64,000 nucleotides of DNA, taken from Amycolatopsis sacchari (lineage in GTDB: Bacteria; Actinomycetota; Actinomycetes; Mycobacteriales; Pseudonocardiaceae). Under the pieces are notes generated by a model. The model was given only the letters and a program-made list of their open reading frames with translations. It had not been told where the DNA came from and did not search any database. Both the position numbers and the translations under genes were made by a program. This document shows positions 15,448-24,431 of this stretch, piece by piece (the first letter of the stretch is position 1; each line of letters starts with the position of its first letter). The DNA is taken from NCBI RefSeq assembly GCF_900114035.1, contig NZ_FORP01000007.1, positions 186,001-250,000 of the forward strand, given 5' to 3'.

Positions 15448-16802
15448 GGGATGTCCTTACCGTGGGGCGAAGTGGGTCGTCCGTCGGAGGCGATGAGGGC
15501 TGACGCGGCCGCTTCGCCGCTGCGCACGGCACCTTCCATCGTCGCGGGCCAGCCGGTGGCGGTCCACGCACCGGCGAGGACCACCCCCTCGGCCGCGGTG
15601 ACGGGCCCGGGGCGCAGCGCCGCGCTGCCCGGTGCCGGCCGGAAGGTGGCGGTGCGTTCGCGCGTGACGAAGAAGTCACGCACCCCGGCGGTCGCGGCCG
15701 CCGGCACCACCTGCCTCAGCGCGGGCAGGATCCGCTCGCGGATCTCCCGCACCGGGACGTCGATGAGGTCGTCGGCCGCGGACAGCGAGACGGCCAGGTA
15801 CTGGCCACCGTCCACACCGGACTGTGAGGTGCGGTCGAACACCCACTGCAGCGGGGAGTCGACCGCGGCGAAGAACGGTTCGTCGAGGACCTCCCGGTCG
15901 AACACGACGTGGGCGTTGACGATCGGCGAGCTGCCGAGCCGCTTAGCCCAGCCCTCGGGCAGCGACAGCGCGCCCGGGGGCAGCAGGCGTTCCGCGACCT
16001 CGGGCGGCAGGGCGACGACGACGCGGTCGGCGGTGAGCTCCGTCTCCCCCGCGGTGATCCGCCAGCGCCCGTCCTCCCGCGCCAGCCCGGTGACCTTCGT
16101 GCCCAGCAGCACCTGGGCGCCGGCCTCGGTGAGCCGGGCCTTGGCCGGTTCGCCGTGCAGCTCCCGCAGCGGCACCTTCGACCAGCCGATGTCGGCCGCC
16201 CCCGCCTCGGTGAGCAGGCCGAGCTGGAACACGGTCGCGGCCAGCGCCAGGGAGGCCCCGGTGGCGGGCGCGTTGAGCGTCGCGATGCCCACCAGGTCCC
16301 ACAGCTTCTCGATGGCGGCGGTGCTCTGGCCGTGCCGGCGCAGCCAGTCCGCGAAGGACTGTCCGTCGGCGGCCGCGGACTCCCGGTCCACGCCGCGCAA
16401 CGCCAGCGCCGCGCCCGCGAACTTGAGCCGGTCCGCGACCGGCAACGGCCGGTACTTCAGCACCGAGTCGGCCAGGTGCAGCGGTGCGGGCAGCGCGTTG
16501 CGCCGCAGCCACACCGGCTGCCGCAGCCGCGGTGAACGGACCTGGATGGCCAGCCGGGGCTGCAGGAACACCTTGTCCAGCACGCCGAGCCGCCGCAGTA
16601 AGTCCACATAGGACGTACAGCAGCGGAGGAACACGTGCTGCCCGTTGTCGACGTCCAGCTCGCCCCGGCGGAACGAGTGGGTCAGGCCACCGAGGTGGTT
16701 CTTGGACTCCAGGAGGGTGACGTCGAGGCCCGCGTCCGCGCAGCGCAACGCGGCGGTGATCCCGGCCAGCCCCCCACCCAGCACCGCCACCCTGGCATTC
16801 AC
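15444..16802 (-). CDS. hpnE: Hydroxysqualene dehydroxylase HpnE
   Basis: FAD-dependent amine-oxidase/phytoene-desaturase-like enzyme of 452 residues that reduces hydroxysqualene to squalene in the HpnC-D-E route. The FAD-binding motif GGGLAG is at residues 9-14, followed by LLESKNHLGGLTHSF. The C-terminal LAGAWTATGWPATMEGAVRSGEAAA is the second flavin-contact segment of the family. GTG at 16802 overlaps the hpnD stop (GTGA). Its place directly after two squalene-synthase-like genes supports HpnE over a carotenoid desaturase. Confidence 0.96.
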   Translation of the reverse strand: MNARVAVLGGGLAGITAALRCADAGLDVTLLESKNHLGGLTHSFRRGELDVDNGQHVFLRCCTSYVDLLRRLGVLDKVFLQPRLAIQVRSPRLRQPVWLRRNALPAPLHLADSVLKYRPLPVADRLKFAGAALALRGVDRESAAADGQSFADWLRRHGQSTAAIEKLWDLVGIATLNAPATGASLALAATVFQLGLLTEAGAADIGWSKVPLRELHGEPAKARLTEAGAQVLLGTKVTGLAREDGRWRITAGETELTADRVVVALPPEVAERLLPPGALSLPEGWAKRLGSSPIVNAHVVFDREVLDEPFFAAVDSPLQWVFDRTSQSGVDGGQYLAVSLSAADDLIDVPVREIRERILPALRQVVPAAATAGVRDFFVTRERTATFRPAPGSAALRPGPVTAAEGVVLAGAWTATGWPATMEGAVRSGEAAASALIASDGRPTSPHGKDIP

Positions 16803-17656
16803 GTGAGCCGCCCCGACAGCGCTCGCGCCGCCACTCCCAGCTTTTCCCGGCCGGACAGCGAAAGCCGGCGATCGAACACGAGCGAGGGCTGGTCGTTGAT
16901 GCGCTCCAGCAGCTGGCGGTAGATCCCGGCCATCGCGAGGCACGACGCCTTGCTGCGCCAGTCGAGCAGCGGCGCCAGGCGCAGGCCGTCGGCGTACCAC
17001 TCGCGGGCGCGCGCGGCGCTGTGCCGGACCAGCGCGGTCAGCCCGCCGTCGGGGTCCTCGAGCCGGCCCCGCTCGTCCAGCGCCAGCTCGACGCCGAACG
17101 CGTCGAGGTCCTGCTTCGGCAGGTACACGCGGCCGTTGACCAGGTCTTCGCGGATGTCGCGGAGGATGTTGGTCTGCTGCAGGGCGATGCCCAGCGCGTC
17201 GGCGTAGCGGGAGGCGTCCGGGTGCGGCTTGCTGCCGAACACGCCGAGGCACAGCCGCCCGATCGACCCGGCGACGCACCGGCAGTACTCGGTGAGCTCG
17301 TCGAACGTGGCGTACCGGCGGCCCTCGATGTCCATCCACACGCCGTCGAGCAGCTCGTCGAAGGCGCCGAGCGGGATCGGGTACCGCTTCGCGGCGTCGG
17401 CGACCGCGACCAGCACCGGGTCGCTCGTGGTGTCGAGCTCGGCCAGCGACTTGCGGACCTCCTCCAGCTGGACCGACTTCTCCTCGATGGGCAGGTCGCC
17501 GTCCCCGATGTCGTCCACGCGGCGCGCCAGCGCGTACACGGCGCACAGCGCCTTGCGGCGGCCGCTGGTGAGCAGGCGGATGCCGTAGTAGAAGTTGCGG
17601 GCCTCCGTCCTGGTGATCCGTTCGCACTCGGCGTACGCGGCATCGATGTCGGTCAA
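16799..17656 (-). CDS. hpnD: Presqualene diphosphate synthase HpnD
   Basis: Squalene/phytoene-synthase-fold enzyme, 285 residues, that couples two farnesyl diphosphates to presqualene diphosphate. The two metal-binding motifs are DDIGD (48-52) and DIRED (167-171), and NFYYGIRLL and GRVYLP are family signatures. The start is a TTG at 17656: it overlaps the hpnC stop by 4 nt (TTGA), a GGGGAGG ribosome binding site sits upstream, and the resulting N-terminus (MTDIDAAYAEC) fits the family. Longer versions would run far into hpnC. Confidence 0.95.
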   Translation of the reverse strand: MTDIDAAYAECERITRTEARNFYYGIRLLTSGRRKALCAVYALARRVDDIGDGDLPIEEKSVQLEEVRKSLAELDTTSDPVLVAVADAAKRYPIPLGAFDELLDGVWMDIEGRRYATFDELTEYCRCVAGSIGRLCLGVFGSKPHPDASRYADALGIALQQTNILRDIREDLVNGRVYLPKQDLDAFGVELALDERGRLEDPDGGLTALVRHSAARAREWYADGLRLAPLLDWRSKASCLAMAGIYRQLLERINDQPSLVFDRRLSLSGREKLGVAARALSGRLT

Positions 17657-18558
17657 CGGCGGCCTCCCCGCAGCAGCAACTTCGACAGGTGGATGAGCAC
17701 GTCCCGTTTGCGTGGCCTGGGTGTGCCGGCGAGCACGTCCCAATCGGCTCGCCGGAGCGCGTCGACGGTCGCCAGGCCTCCCGCGACGTACCCCGCGATG
17801 GCCAGGCGCGCCCAACCTTGCAGCAGCCCGACCAGCGCCGCACCTTCGGTCAACTGATCGAGTGCTTTCCGCACCTGGGCGGCCACCGTCCGCCGCACCG
17901 CCTCGTTGGCGTGCGGCGCGTCGAGGTCCGCCTCGGTGGCGCCGTAGGCCGCGAGGTCCTCCTGCGGCAGGTACACCCGGCCGGCCCGCCGGTCCTCGGC
18001 GACGTCCTGGCAGTGCTCGATGAGCTGCAGCGCGGTGCACACCCGGTCCGACAGCCGCTCCGCCTCGGCCGAGCGCACCCCGAAGATCCGCAGCACGATC
18101 CGCCCGACCGGATCGGCCGACAGCGTGCAGTACCGCGCCAGCTCCGCCTGCGTGGCGTAGCGCTTGACCCGCTGGTCCTGCAGGTTGGCCTGGACGAGCC
18201 GGTCGAAGGGCTCCCGGTCCAGGTCACGCTCGCGGATGGTCGGCACGAGGGCCTTCAGCACCGGCTCCTCGGGCTCACCGTCCCACGCGCGCGCCAGGTC
18301 GGCGCGGAAGCGCAGCAGGGCGGCGGTGCGGTCCCCCTCGGCCTCGTCCCCCAGGTCGTCGATCACCCGCGCCACGTCGTACAGCGCGCCGAGATCGCGG
18401 CGGAGCGCACGCGGCAGGACGCGCAGCGCCACCGGGAAGTTCTCCGCACGCTCCTTTTCGCGTAGTGCGGCCACCTGTTCCGGTGGCAACCTGGGCAGCC
18501 CGGGGTCGCCGACCGTGTCGGAACCTGTCGGTGCTGGTGTCACCGGCCCATAATCCAT
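17653..18558 (-). CDS. hpnC: Hydroxysqualene synthase HpnC
   Basis: Squalene-synthase-like enzyme of 301 residues that converts presqualene diphosphate to hydroxysqualene. Motifs DDLGD (67-71) and DVAED (185-189) match the two Asp-rich sites, and GRVYLPQEDL follows the second. It is more divergent than HpnD, as usual for this pair, and the C-terminal tail is Arg-rich. ATG at 18558 has no clear ribosome binding site, so the exact start is less sure. First gene of the hopanoid operon; its promoter must lie in the 119-nt spacer shared with the PucR-type gene. Confidence 0.94.
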   Translation of the reverse strand: MDYGPVTPAPTGSDTVGDPGLPRLPPEQVAALREKERAENFPVALRVLPRALRRDLGALYDVARVIDDLGDEAEGDRTAALLRFRADLARAWDGEPEEPVLKALVPTIRERDLDREPFDRLVQANLQDQRVKRYATQAELARYCTLSADPVGRIVLRIFGVRSAEAERLSDRVCTALQLIEHCQDVAEDRRAGRVYLPQEDLAAYGATEADLDAPHANEAVRRTVAAQVRKALDQLTEGAALVGLLQGWARLAIAGYVAGGLATVDALRRADWDVLAGTPRPRKRDVLIHLSKLLLRGGRR

Positions 18559-18606
18559 CGGGAGGGGACAGCGGTTCTTCGCACAGGAAACAAATTCCGG
18601 GAAGCA

Positions 18607-18662
18607 CGGGTTATCACGAGCGCACAGTCTTAACCCGATCGAAGGACGGCTTACGACGTAAG
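18607..18662. promoter_or_regulatory. Two inverted repeats between the hopanoid operon and the PucR-type regulator
   Basis: CGGGTTA (18607-18613) and TAACCCG (18631-18637) are 7-bp arms 17 nt apart. CTTACG-A-CGTAAG (18650-18662) is a perfect 13-bp palindrome immediately before the GGTGGAGG ribosome binding site of the regulator. Their position suggests operators for autoregulation and possibly for hpnC control. Confidence 0.55.
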
Positions 18663-18677
18663 GGTGGAGGTAACCGG

Positions 18678-19892
18678 GTGGACACGGGCAACAGAGCGGA
18701 CTCCGCGGACGCGAAACTCGAAGAACTCGCGGCCGCGACCGCCGAACGGTTGCCCCGCATGCTCGACGACGTCACCCGGCTGCTGAGCCACGACTGGCCC
18801 GACTACGCCGACTTCATCGTCACCGAACGGGACGAGGTGCTCGTCTCGGCGAACATGTTCCTGCACCGCCTGATGAAGATGGCGAAATGGGACATAACGG
18901 AGCTTCCGGACGTCTCCGACCCCCCGCCCGAAACGCTGACCGAGCAGCCCCTGTTCGAGGAGATCGGCCGAGCCCAGTGGCAGCAGGGCCGGGACCTCAC
19001 GAGCCTGCTGTCGGCCTACCAGATCGGCGCGCGCGTCGCGTGGCACCACGTCGCGGAGGCCGCGCTGGAGATCGGCGTGCCCCCCGACGTCTTCGCCGCG
19101 CTCGCCGAGGCGGTGTTCATCTTCGTCGACCAGCTGTCGTCGGCCTCCGCCCGCGGGTACGTCCTCGAACAGTCCGAGGCGGCCGCCGCGCGGGAGCGGC
19201 TGCGGGACGAGCTGGGCAACATGCTGTTGTCCGACCGCTCGGACTCCACCGCCGTCCGGGCCGCGGCCTCCCGCGTGGACTGGCCGCTGCCGCGCGAGGC
19301 GGCGGTGGTGCTCGTCGAACCGGACAACCCGGTCGGCGGGGCGCTGCTGGCCCGGCTCGACCAGTCGTGCCTGCAGGTGCGCCGCCAGCGGATGGTGTGC
19401 GCGATCGTGCCCGACCCCGCGGGCCCGCAGCGGCGGGAGCGGCTCGCGTCGGCGCTGCGGGGCGCGGGCGCGGTCGTCGGGCACACGGTGCCGCTGGAGA
19501 ACCTGCCGGCGAGCATGCGGGTCGCCGAGGTGGCCGCGCAGCTGCGCCGGACCCACGTCCTCGACGACGACCCGGTGTTCGTCGACGAGCACCTGGACTC
19601 GATCATCGTGCACCGCGACCCGCGGCTGCTGGAGGCGTTCCGGGCGCGCTGCCTCGCCCCGCTCGACCAGCTCGGCCCGGTCACCCGGCACCGGCTGTGC
19701 GAGACGCTCGCCTCGTGGCTGCGGCACCTCGGCGACCGGCGTGCCGTCGCCGAGGAGCTGCACATCCACCCGCAGACGGTCCGCTACCGGCTCGCGCAGC
19801 TGCGGGAGCTGTTCGGCGAGAGCCTGGACGACCCCGACAACCGCCGCCGCCTCACCCTCGCGCTGGCCTGGGGCTTCCCCGCCGAGGGCTGA
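18678..19892 (+). CDS. PucR/CdaR-type transcriptional regulator (Rv1453-like)
   Basis: 404-residue regulator with a central GGDEF-like/CdaR portion and a C-terminal PucR helix-turn-helix (LGDRRAVAEELHIHPQTVRYRLAQLRELFG, near 350-380). The N-terminal part is helical and may be the sensor. The GTG at 18678 follows GGTGGAGG at good spacing. A gene of this class sits between qor and ctaB in M. tuberculosis (Rv1453, recalled), so it belongs to the conserved backbone and the hopanoid operon appears to have been placed beside it. Divergent to hpnC with palindromes between. Ligand unknown. Confidence 0.88.
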   Translation: MDTGNRADSADAKLEELAAATAERLPRMLDDVTRLLSHDWPDYADFIVTERDEVLVSANMFLHRLMKMAKWDITELPDVSDPPPETLTEQPLFEEIGRAQWQQGRDLTSLLSAYQIGARVAWHHVAEAALEIGVPPDVFAALAEAVFIFVDQLSSASARGYVLEQSEAAAARERLRDELGNMLLSDRSDSTAVRAAASRVDWPLPREAAVVLVEPDNPVGGALLARLDQSCLQVRRQRMVCAIVPDPAGPQRRERLASALRGAGAVVGHTVPLENLPASMRVAEVAAQLRRTHVLDDDPVFVDEHLDSIIVHRDPRLLEAFRARCLAPLDQLGPVTRHRLCETLASWLRHLGDRRAVAEELHIHPQTVRYRLAQLRELFGESLDDPDNRRRLTLALAWGFPAEG

Positions 19893-21893
19893 TCAGCGCC
19901 GGTACTCGTCCAGCGTCTTGCGGAACTCGCCGAGGAAGGCGTCGGCGTCCGCGACGAACGCCGGGTCGGTGGCCACCGTCATCGAGAACGAGCCGTGCCA
20001 GCCCAGCACGCCCACCACGAACGGCGTGCCCGGCGCGATCGGGATGATCGGGAACGCCGTGCGCAGCGGGAAGTCGCCGAACGCCACCACCTGCCACGTG
20101 GCACCGGGCATGTTCGACACGGTGCCGTTGAAGAACCGGCCGCCGTACACGGTGCGCGCGAACCACGAGTGGAACCACGGCGGCATCAGGTTCGCGACCG
20201 TGTGCTGCACGAACCGCGACGCGATCGCCCGCGTGCCGGTCCGCAGCCGGGCGCTGGCCTTCGCGACCGCCGCCAGCCGCTCGGTCTCCGGCATGTCGCC
20301 CAGCGGCACCTCGACCATCACGGCGGCCGTCACGTTGCCCGCCATGCCCGCCCTCGGCTCGGCCGCCATCAGCGGCACCGACGCCAGCAGCTTCGACGGC
20401 AGCGGCCCGGTGGCCAGCCGGCGCACCGCAGCCGCGGTGCCGGCGAGCAGCACGTCCGTCACCCGCGCGTCCCGCCGCCGCGCGATCTCCCGCACGTCGT
20501 CCAGGTCGAGCTGGAGGCTGCTGAACGCCCGCGACGCGGTGCCCGAGGTGACGAGCTGCCCCTCCGGCCGCGCGTCGGTCGCCAGCTGCGCGATGCCCGC
20601 CACCCCGGCGGCCAGCTGCTTGAGCCGCCCCGGCCGCCGCACCTCGCCCAGCGCCGAGGTGAGGTCGGGCGAGTCGAACAGGTCGAGCATCAGGTTGATC
20701 GTGCCGATGCCATCGGCGACCGAGTGGTGCACCAGCGAGACGACCGCGGCCGTGTCCTCCTCGACGCCGGTGACCACGCAGAACCGCCACAGCGGCCGGT
20801 CCCGCGGGAGCTGCTGCCCGGCGAGGTCGGCGACCAGCGCGTGCAGCGCGGACATCCCGCCGGGCCTGCCGTCGCGGCTGAGGTCGAACGCCGGCACGTG
20901 CCAGTTCCAGTCGAGGTCGGTGTGCTCCACCCAGCGCCACGGCCGCCAGCGCGTCGGCGGCGCGAGCTTCTTGCGGAACTCCGGCCGGCCCGCGAGCTTC
21001 GCGGCGATCTTGGCCCTGGCCAGCTCGGCGGTCGGCACGGTGCCGGCCTTCGAGGTGTCCAGCATGATGAGCCCGCCGACGTGCTGCGGTGCCGCGGGGG
21101 TCTCGACGTGCAGGAAGAACGCGTCGGACGCGGGGATGCGGTCGCTGTCTCGTCTCGCCACGTCCGCGATCATGACAGCAGCCCACACCACGACGACAGC
21201 ACCCGCCGCGTCGAGCCAGTAGTGGTTGCCCGTCGCGAGGATCACCGCGAGCGTGACCAGCACGTGCACGGCGCTCACCGCCTGCACCACGCGCCCGCCG
21301 GAGATCCGGGCCAGCACCACCGAAACCCACAGCGCCCAGCCCACGTGCAGCGACGGCATCGCCGCGAGCTGGTTGGCGTTCTCCACCATCGGCGAGCCCC
21401 ACGAACCCCAGGTGTGCCCGAGGCGGACGGTGTCGACGAACCCCGCGCCCGCGAGCATCCGGGGCGGCGCGACGGGGAACAGCCAGAAGCACGCCAGCGC
21501 GAGCAGGTTCACCCACGCGAAGGAGTTTCGGACCTGCCGGTACTGCCCGGGGTGCCGGGCGTACACCCACACCAGCAGGATCAGCGCGCTGGCGATGTAG
21601 GTGATCGCGTACTCGTAGTTCGCCGCCGTGCGCAGCCAGCCCTGACCCGCCAGCCAGGTGTTCATCGGCAGCTCGAAGTCCAGGTGCAGGAACCGCTCGA
21701 ACGCCAGGATCGCGTCACCGTGGTCCAGTGCCCGCGCCTCCCGCGACGGCAGCGGTTTCGCCTCGATCAGCAGGTAGACACCGAACAACACGAGCCCGCC
21801 GAGGAGCTCACCCCACCACCGGGGCCGGGTCACCGGCCCGAGCCGGTGGGGCACCGTTAACGAGCTGTTGGTTGACGACCCGGCTGTGAGCAC
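19893..21893 (-). CDS. Fusion of a PAP2-type phosphatase and a wax ester synthase/diacylglycerol acyltransferase
   Basis: 666-residue two-domain protein. Residues 1 to about 245 are a multi-pass PAP2/Aur1-like domain with AMPSLHVGWALW (His183) and GNHYWLDAAGA (His224, Asp227), the phosphatase or inositolphosphotransferase signature. Residues about 255-666 form a WS/DGAT with the catalytic HHSVADG (389-395), PLWRFCVVTG and the C-terminal NMPG segment. A phosphatidate phosphatase would make the diacylglycerol that a DGAT acylates to triacylglycerol, so one protein could perform the last two steps of storage lipid synthesis. GTG at 21893 has a TATATC -10 box 7 nt upstream (leaderless). Its stop abuts the PucR stop in TGATCA. 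Confidence 0.9.
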   Translation of the reverse strand: MLTAGSSTNSSLTVPHRLGPVTRPRWWGELLGGLVLFGVYLLIEAKPLPSREARALDHGDAILAFERFLHLDFELPMNTWLAGQGWLRTAANYEYAITYIASALILLVWVYARHPGQYRQVRNSFAWVNLLALACFWLFPVAPPRMLAGAGFVDTVRLGHTWGSWGSPMVENANQLAAMPSLHVGWALWVSVVLARISGGRVVQAVSAVHVLVTLAVILATGNHYWLDAAGAVVVVWAAVMIADVARRDSDRIPASDAFFLHVETPAAPQHVGGLIMLDTSKAGTVPTAELARAKIAAKLAGRPEFRKKLAPPTRWRPWRWVEHTDLDWNWHVPAFDLSRDGRPGGMSALHALVADLAGQQLPRDRPLWRFCVVTGVEEDTAAVVSLVHHSVADGIGTINLMLDLFDSPDLTSALGEVRRPGRLKQLAAGVAGIAQLATDARPEGQLVTSGTASRAFSSLQLDLDDVREIARRRDARVTDVLLAGTAAAVRRLATGPLPSKLLASVPLMAAEPRAGMAGNVTAAVMVEVPLGDMPETERLAAVAKASARLRTGTRAIASRFVQHTVANLMPPWFHSWFARTVYGGRFFNGTVSNMPGATWQVVAFGDFPLRTAFPIIPIAPGTPFVVGVLGWHGSFSMTVATDPAFVADADAFLGEFRKTLDEYRR

Positions 21894-21932
21894 ACTCCGT
21901 GATATAACACGAACGCGCGAGCGGCCGCTTGA

Positions 21933-22631
21933 TCAGGCGGCGGAGGCGGGAGCCGTGTCGTCGGCGCGGTGCCAGCGCATCCGCAGGGTCAGGCCCGGCA
22001 CCCGGCGCAGCTTGCGCCAGCCGTGCCCGGCGCACACGGCGATGGTCAGCGCGGTGAGCAGGCCGCTGAGGATGCCGCGCGAGAGCAGCCCGGCCTCGAC
22101 GCCCCAGTGCAGGAAGCCGATGGTCATCCCCGCGTCGATCAGCCGCGAGCCGCCCCACATGAGCGCGACCTGCACGAACACCCGGTTCACCGTGCGGTGC
22201 GCGAACAGCTCCGCGGGCAGCCGCACGAAGTCGCGGGCCAGCCGCGCCGTGATCGGGCGCCCGAGCGCCGCGCTGCCCACGAAGATCAGGAACATCAGCA
22301 CCGAGCCGAGCGCGGGCTGCAGCACGTAGACCACGGCGCTGGAGGTGATCAGCGCGATGCACGCCCTGCTGATCAGCATGCCCGTGCACAGCAGCAGCGT
22401 GCCCGGCAGGTCCCGGCGCAGCAGGCGGCGGGCGCCGATCACGAACACAGCCCAGCCGAGCACCGCGCACAGCCCCGGCACCAGGCCGGCGAAGTGCAGC
22501 AGCACGGCGAGCAGCACGCTCGGGACCACGACGGTTTCCAAGGCCATGACGAGCGCCCGCGCCAGGGTGCCCTTCAGGTGCGGGATCTCGATCACCAGGT
22601 GGCGCTCGGGGTGCGCGTCAGCTTGCTTCAC
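21933..22631 (-). CDS. Integral membrane protein, VC0807-like
   Basis: 232-residue polytopic membrane protein with about six hydrophobic segments, a short charged N-terminus (HPERHLVIEIPHLKGTL) and a basic C-terminal tail. The spacing of helices and the LARDFVRLPAELFAHRTVNRVFVQV segment resemble VC0807-family proteins, whose function is not known. It starts 9 nt after the DMT transporter stop, so the two are probably cotranscribed, and it ends 39 nt before the PAP2-acyltransferase start. Family assignment is tentative. Confidence 0.7.
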   Translation of the reverse strand: MKQADAHPERHLVIEIPHLKGTLARALVMALETVVVPSVLLAVLLHFAGLVPGLCAVLGWAVFVIGARRLLRRDLPGTLLLCTGMLISRACIALITSSAVVYVLQPALGSVLMFLIFVGSAALGRPITARLARDFVRLPAELFAHRTVNRVFVQVALMWGGSRLIDAGMTIGFLHWGVEAGLLSRGILSGLLTALTIAVCAGHGWRKLRRVPGLTLRMRWHRADDTAPASAA

Positions 22632-22640
22632 GGGCTCAGA

Positions 22641-23618
22641 TCACTCCTGGGCACAAGTGTCCGGGGGTTGCGCGGGGGCCGCAACTTTGCCGGGGACCTT
22701 ATCCGTGACAGGGTAAACGCCGTGTGTTGCGGTGCGGGTGGTTTCGCGTTGCACCGTCGGTGAATGAGCGAGGCCGAAGACGCCGGCCACGAGCAGCACC
22801 GCCGCCCCCGCCGAAGCCGCGAGCGGGCCGGGTTCGGTGGACAGCGTGGCGTGGAACGCGAGCATGCCGAGCACGTAGCTGACAGCCGGGTTGACGATCG
22901 ACATCACCGCGATGGCCGCCGACAGCGAGCCCGAGCCGTACGCCTGCTGCCCCAGGAGCAGGCCGGTGAGGGTCGACAGGGCCAGCGCGTACCCCGGCCA
23001 GTCGATCGCGGTGGCGAGCACGCCGCGGACGAGGAGGTCGTCGGTGGTGAGCTTCATCAGCGCGGCGCTGATCGCGTAGCACATGCCGGCGGCGCTGGCG
23101 ATGAGCGCGCTGTGCAGCAGCGGGCCCCGGTGCTGGGCCAGCTGGACGAGGACCACGACGACCACGACGGCCACGAGCACCGCGACGACCAATCTCCCCC
23201 GGTCGGGGGAGCCGTCCAGCGGCGCGGCCCCCTCGACCGCCAGGAAGCACGCCACCCCGCCGCTGATCGCGAGCGCGGCCAGCCAGTCCCGGGCGGCCGG
23301 CCACTGCCGGACGACGGCGGAGGCCATCGGCAGCGCGAACAGCAGCTGCGTCACGAGCAGGGGCTGGACCAGCGCGATGGAGCCGAAGTGCAGCGCGGCG
23401 GCCTGGCTGACGAAGCCGAGGAGGTTGGTCGCCCAGCCGGCCAGCCACACCCGCTGCCGGAGCAGCTTGCGGATGAGCCACAGCACGGGCAGGCGGTGCC
23501 GGTTGGCCCGGTGCTCGGTGTCGGCGTCGGCCACGACGAGCACCGCGCTCCGCTGCAGCGCGGCGGAGGCGGCGAACAGGAACGCGGCTGCGAAACCGAG
23601 GAGAACCGGGATCAACAC
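22641..23618 (-). CDS. DMT-superfamily (EamA-like) transporter
   Basis: 325-residue membrane protein with about ten hydrophobic segments in two similar halves, the drug/metabolite transporter layout. A poly-Val segment (AVLVAVVVVVVLV) forms the middle helix. The last about 35 residues are a soluble Thr/Pro-rich tail. The start is taken as GTG at 23618; a TTG one codon on is possible. Substrate unknown. It appears to form a short operon with the VC0807-like gene downstream. Confidence 0.85.
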   Translation of the reverse strand: MLIPVLLGFAAAFLFAASAALQRSAVLVVADADTEHRANRHRLPVLWLIRKLLRQRVWLAGWATNLLGFVSQAAALHFGSIALVQPLLVTQLLFALPMASAVVRQWPAARDWLAALAISGGVACFLAVEGAAPLDGSPDRGRLVVAVLVAVVVVVVLVQLAQHRGPLLHSALIASAAGMCYAISAALMKLTTDDLLVRGVLATAIDWPGYALALSTLTGLLLGQQAYGSGSLSAAIAVMSIVNPAVSYVLGMLAFHATLSTEPGPLAASAGAAVLLVAGVFGLAHSPTVQRETTRTATHGVYPVTDKVPGKVAAPAQPPDTCAQE

Positions 23619-23660
23619 ATCAAGTTGCAGCGCTCCCCAGGCGAGAAAGATTCCGACGGC

Positions 23661-24422
23661 TCAACCCGAACCACCGAATCGGGTCGCCAATGCACGGTAC
23701 ACCCCGGGAAGGGTGCCGCGCACGAGTACCGGAAGGCGGAGCCACCCCGGAACGTGCTGCTCAGCACGGCCGTCGCGGACCGCCCGCAGCACCGCGCCGG
23801 CCACGCGGTCCGCGGGGATCGGCCGCGGTGAACGCCTTTGGTAAGGGCGTCCGCGGCGGGCGAAGAATTCCGTGTCCACGACCCCGGGAACCACGACCCC
23901 GATTCTCACTCCCGTACCGGCGAGTTCGAAGCGGAGGCTTTCGGCGAACACGTCCAGCCCGGCCTTGACCGCCGAGTAGACCGACTCCCCCGCCACCGCC
24001 GTGCGGCCCGCGATGGACGTGACGAACACGACGCCGGCCTCGGGGCGGCCACGCAGAGCGGGCAGCAGCGCGCGGGTCAGCTCGATGGGCGCGGTGAGGT
24101 TCACGTCGACGACGCGCCGGACGTCGGCCGCGGTCATCTCGCCGAAGGGGCCCGCCCAGCCGATCCCGGCGTTGTTGACCAGCACGTCGACCTCGCCGAA
24201 GCGGCCGGTGATCTCGTCGGCGAGTGCGGGGATGCCGTCGAGGTCGGCGAGGTCACCCGCGACGACGGCACCGCCGGTGCGCTCGGCCAGCGCCGCCAGC
24301 CTGCCGGTGTCCCTGCCGTGCAGGACCAGCCGCGCACCGGCCTCGTGCAGCCGGAGCGCGGTGGCGGCCCCGATGCCGGACGAGGCGCCCGTCACCACCG
24401 CCACCGCTCCGCGCAACCGCAT
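23661..24422 (-). CDS. Short-chain dehydrogenase/reductase
   Basis: Classical SDR of 253 residues: cofactor motif TGASSGIG near residue 12, NNAG, and the catalytic Ser-Tyr-Lys as TSIAG...YSAVK. GRDTGRL after strand beta-2 puts a basic residue where NADP(H) enzymes have one. The C-terminal LVRGTLPGVYRALATRFGG tail resembles lipid- or steroid-type SDRs. It starts 9 nt downstream of the FKBP gene and ends 42 nt before the transporter. Substrate unknown. Confidence 0.9.
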   Translation of the reverse strand: MRLRGAVAVVTGASSGIGAATALRLHEAGARLVLHGRDTGRLAALAERTGGAVVAGDLADLDGIPALADEITGRFGEVDVLVNNAGIGWAGPFGEMTAADVRRVVDVNLTAPIELTRALLPALRGRPEAGVVFVTSIAGRTAVAGESVYSAVKAGLDVFAESLRFELAGTGVRIGVVVPGVVDTEFFARRGRPYQRRSPRPIPADRVAGAVLRAVRDGRAEQHVPGWLRLPVLVRGTLPGVYRALATRFGGSG

Positions 24423-24431
24423 GGCCGCGGC

